Source of the DNA: Massilia sp. HP4
Lineage (GTDB): Bacteria; Pseudomonadota; Gammaproteobacteria; Burkholderiales; Burkholderiaceae_D
NCBI RefSeq assembly: GCF_005222695.1
Contig: NZ_STGG01000074.1
Span: forward strand, 1-64,000
Direction: 5' to 3'
DNA: 64,000 nucleotides
A model generated the notes under the pieces. It was not told where the DNA came from. It did not search any database and saw only the letters and a list, made by a program, of their open reading frames with translations. Shown in pieces: positions 62,560-64,000 of this stretch. How positions within the stretch are numbered: position 1 is the first letter of the stretch; every line of letters starts with the position of its first letter. The position numbers and the translations under genes are program-made.

Positions 62560-64000
62560 ATGATGGATTGGCAGTTCTGGATCGACCGAGGCGGCACCTT
62601 CACCGACATCGTGGCGCGGCGCCCGGATGGGCAACTCGTCACGCACAAGCTGCTGTCGGAGAATCCCGAGCAGTACCGCGACGCGGCGGTGGCCGGCATC
62701 CGCCACCTGCTCGGCGTGGCGGCGGGCGAGCCGCTGCCGGCGGCCGGCATCGAGGCCGTGAAAATGGGCACCACCGTCGCGACCAATGCGCTGCTCGAGC
62801 GCAAGGGCGAGCCGACGGCGCTTGCGATCACGCGCGGTTTCAGCGACGCCCTGCGCATTGCCTATCAGAACCGGCCGCGCCTGTTCGACCGCCACATCGT
62901 GCTGCCCGAGCTGCTGTATGCACAGGTGATCGAGATCGACGAGCGCATGGGCGCGCATGGCGACGTCGTGCTGCCGCTGGACGAAGCGTCCGCGCGCGCC
63001 GGCCTGCAGCAGGCGTTCGACGCCGGCCTGCGGTCGCTGGCGATCGTGTTCATGCACGGTTACCGCCACACGGCGCACGAAGCCGCGGTGGCCCGCATCG
63101 CGCGCGAGATCGGCTTTGCGCAAGTGTCGGTCTCGCACGAGGTGAGCCCGATGATGAAGCTGGTCGCGCGCGGCGACACCACCGTGGTCGACGCCTACCT
63201 GTCGCCGATCCTGCGCCGCTATGTCGACCAGGTGGCGGGCGAGCTGCCCGGCGTGAACCTGCAGTTCATGCAATCGAACGGCGGCCTGACCGATGCGCGC
63301 GCCTTCCAGGGCAAGGACAGCATCCTGTCCGGCCCGGCCGGCGGCATCGTCGGCATGGTGCGCGCCAGCCGGCTGGCCGGCTTCGAGAAGGTGATCGGTT
63401 TCGACATGGGCGGCACGTCCACCGACGTCTCGCACTTCTCGGGCGAGTTTGAGCGCGTGTTCGAGACCCAGGTCGCGGGCGTGCGCATGCGCGCGCCGAT
63501 GATGAGCATCCATACCGTGGCGGCCGGCGGCGGCTCGATCCTGCATTTCGACGGTAGCCGCTATCGCGTCGGGCCCGACAGCGCCGGCGCCAATCCCGGC
63601 CCGGCCAGCTACCGCCGCGGCGGGCCGCTGGCGGTCACCGACTGCAACGTCATGCTCGGCAAAGTGCAGCCGAACTACTTCCCGCGCCTGTTCGGGACGC
63701 AAGGCGACGAGGCGCTCGACGCCGGGGCGGTGCGTGCGCGCTTCAACGAGATGGCCGACCGGATCGGCGCTGCAACCGGCGAACGGCCGGCGCCGGAGGC
63801 CGTGGCCGAAGGCTTCATCCAGATCGCGGTCGGCAATATGGCCAACGCGATCAAGCAGATCTCGGTGCAGCGCGGCCACGACGTCACCGAATACGCGCTG
63901 ACCAGCTTCGGCGGCGCCGGCGGCCAGCATGCCTGCCTGGTGGCCGATGCGCTGGGCATGAAGACGGTATTCATCCACTCGCTGGCCGGCGTGCTGTCGG
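62560..64000 (+). CDS. 5-oxoprolinase/hydantoinase family protein, 5' part
   Basis: The reading frame is open from the ATG at 62560 to the window end (480 codons seen), so only the 5' part is present. The N-terminal [14 protein letters not shown] and METAL-like motif [16 protein letters not shown] are the hydantoinase/oxoprolinase N-terminal block. The [12 protein letters not shown] motif and AAGGGSIL follow. The family cleaves 5-oxoproline or N-methylhydantoin with ATP; full 5-oxoprolinases are about 1,200 residues with the HyuA and HyuB parts fused. AGGAG (62549-62553) supports 62560; a second ATG follows directly. Confidence 0.93.
   Translation, partial: MMDWQFWIDRGGTFTDIVARRPDGQLVTHKLLSENPEQYRDAAVAGIRHLLGVAAGEPLPAAGIEAVKMGTTVATNALLERKGEPTALAITRGFSDALRIAYQNRPRLFDRHIVLPELLYAQVIEIDERMGAHGDVVLPLDEASARAGLQQAFDAGLRSLAIVFMHGYRHTAHEAAVARIAREIGFAQVSVSHEVSPMMKLVARGDTTVVDAYLSPILRRYVDQVAGELPGVNLQFMQSNGGLTDARAFQGKDSILSGPAGGIVGMVRASRLAGFEKVIGFDMGGTSTDVSHFSGEFERVFETQVAGVRMRAPMMSIHTVAAGGGSILHFDGSRYRVGPDSAGANPGPASYRRGGPLAVTDCNVMLGKVQPNYFPRLFGTQGDEALDAGAVRARFNEMADRIGAATGERPAPEAVAEGFIQIAVGNMANAIKQISVQRGHDVTEYALTSFGGAGGQHACLVADALGMKTVFIHSLAGVLS

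Overview
This window is a stretch of chromosome from a high-GC betaproteobacterium. It most resembles Oxalobacteraceae (Massilia-type Burkholderiales). The grounds are the tig-clpP-clpX-lon-hupB-tRNA-ppiD housekeeping block, the hpnCDE squalene genes, a two-synthetase cyanophycin locus, and intergenic GGGTCGGAGTCGA-type repeats. The genus is an inference from gene content and style; no sequence search was run. There is no phage, insertion sequence, CRISPR array or plasmid backbone.

Layout. 1-9.3 kb: the end of a hybrid histidine kinase, a TPR-GGDEF diguanylate cyclase, an APC-family amino acid permease, nicotinamidase, a pyruvate-oxidase-like ThDP enzyme and a haem-oxygenase-like di-iron enzyme (HDO). 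7.8-16.9 kb: a cyanophycin locus. HDO and one full-length cyanophycin synthetase are on the plus strand. They converge on a translationally coupled minus-strand operon iaaA-cphB-cphA (isoaspartyl dipeptidase, cyanophycinase, second synthetase), with a repeat-filled 490-bp gap between them. 17-23 kb: a YegD-like Hsp70, a DEDDh exonuclease, a Sel1-repeat protein and a secreted prolyl oligopeptidase. 23-24 kb: an isolated gene of unknown function in an AT-richer setting, encoding a protein with a duplicated NWDD(M/L)ALVRPIS motif.

24-31.6 kb: an XRE/cupin regulator divergent from kbl, SDR-type threonine dehydrogenase and sdaA (threonine and serine breakdown), then thrC-moeA-moaD. 31.7-34.9 kb: an orphan TRAP binding protein and a tightly overlapped minus-strand operon (membrane protein, XRE regulator, alpha/beta hydrolase, small membrane protein) headed by two operator-like palindromes. 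35-39.5 kb: a BaiN-like flavoprotein, a TPR protein, a small conserved protein, ArfB and a YeeE/TsuA-type transporter. 39.6-44.8 kb, minus strand: hpnC-hpnD-hpnE followed by a 49-aa membrane peptide, DUF1700, DUF2807 and a 70-aa protein. 44.9-49.2 kb: an RND adaptor lipoprotein and pump.

49.3-58.5 kb: tRNA-Leu, trigger factor, ClpP, ClpX, Lon, HU, two identical tRNA-Asp genes and PpiD. This is a protein quality-control block punctuated by clear intrinsic terminators. 58.5-64 kb: mnmH and tesA (minus), a YbbA/LolD-like ATPase divergent from tesA with start codons that overlap, a bifunctional NAD(P)HX repair enzyme, and the 5' part of a 5-oxoprolinase/hydantoinase gene that runs off the window.

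The cyanophycin genes form the main functional unit: polymer synthesis (two CphA), depolymerisation to beta-Asp-Arg (CphB) and dipeptide hydrolysis (IaaA). The HDO apparently co-transcribed with one synthetase has no obvious place in that cycle and is the leading candidate for new biology. The second candidate is the NWDD-repeat protein. Coordinates were counted by hand from the numbered sequence.
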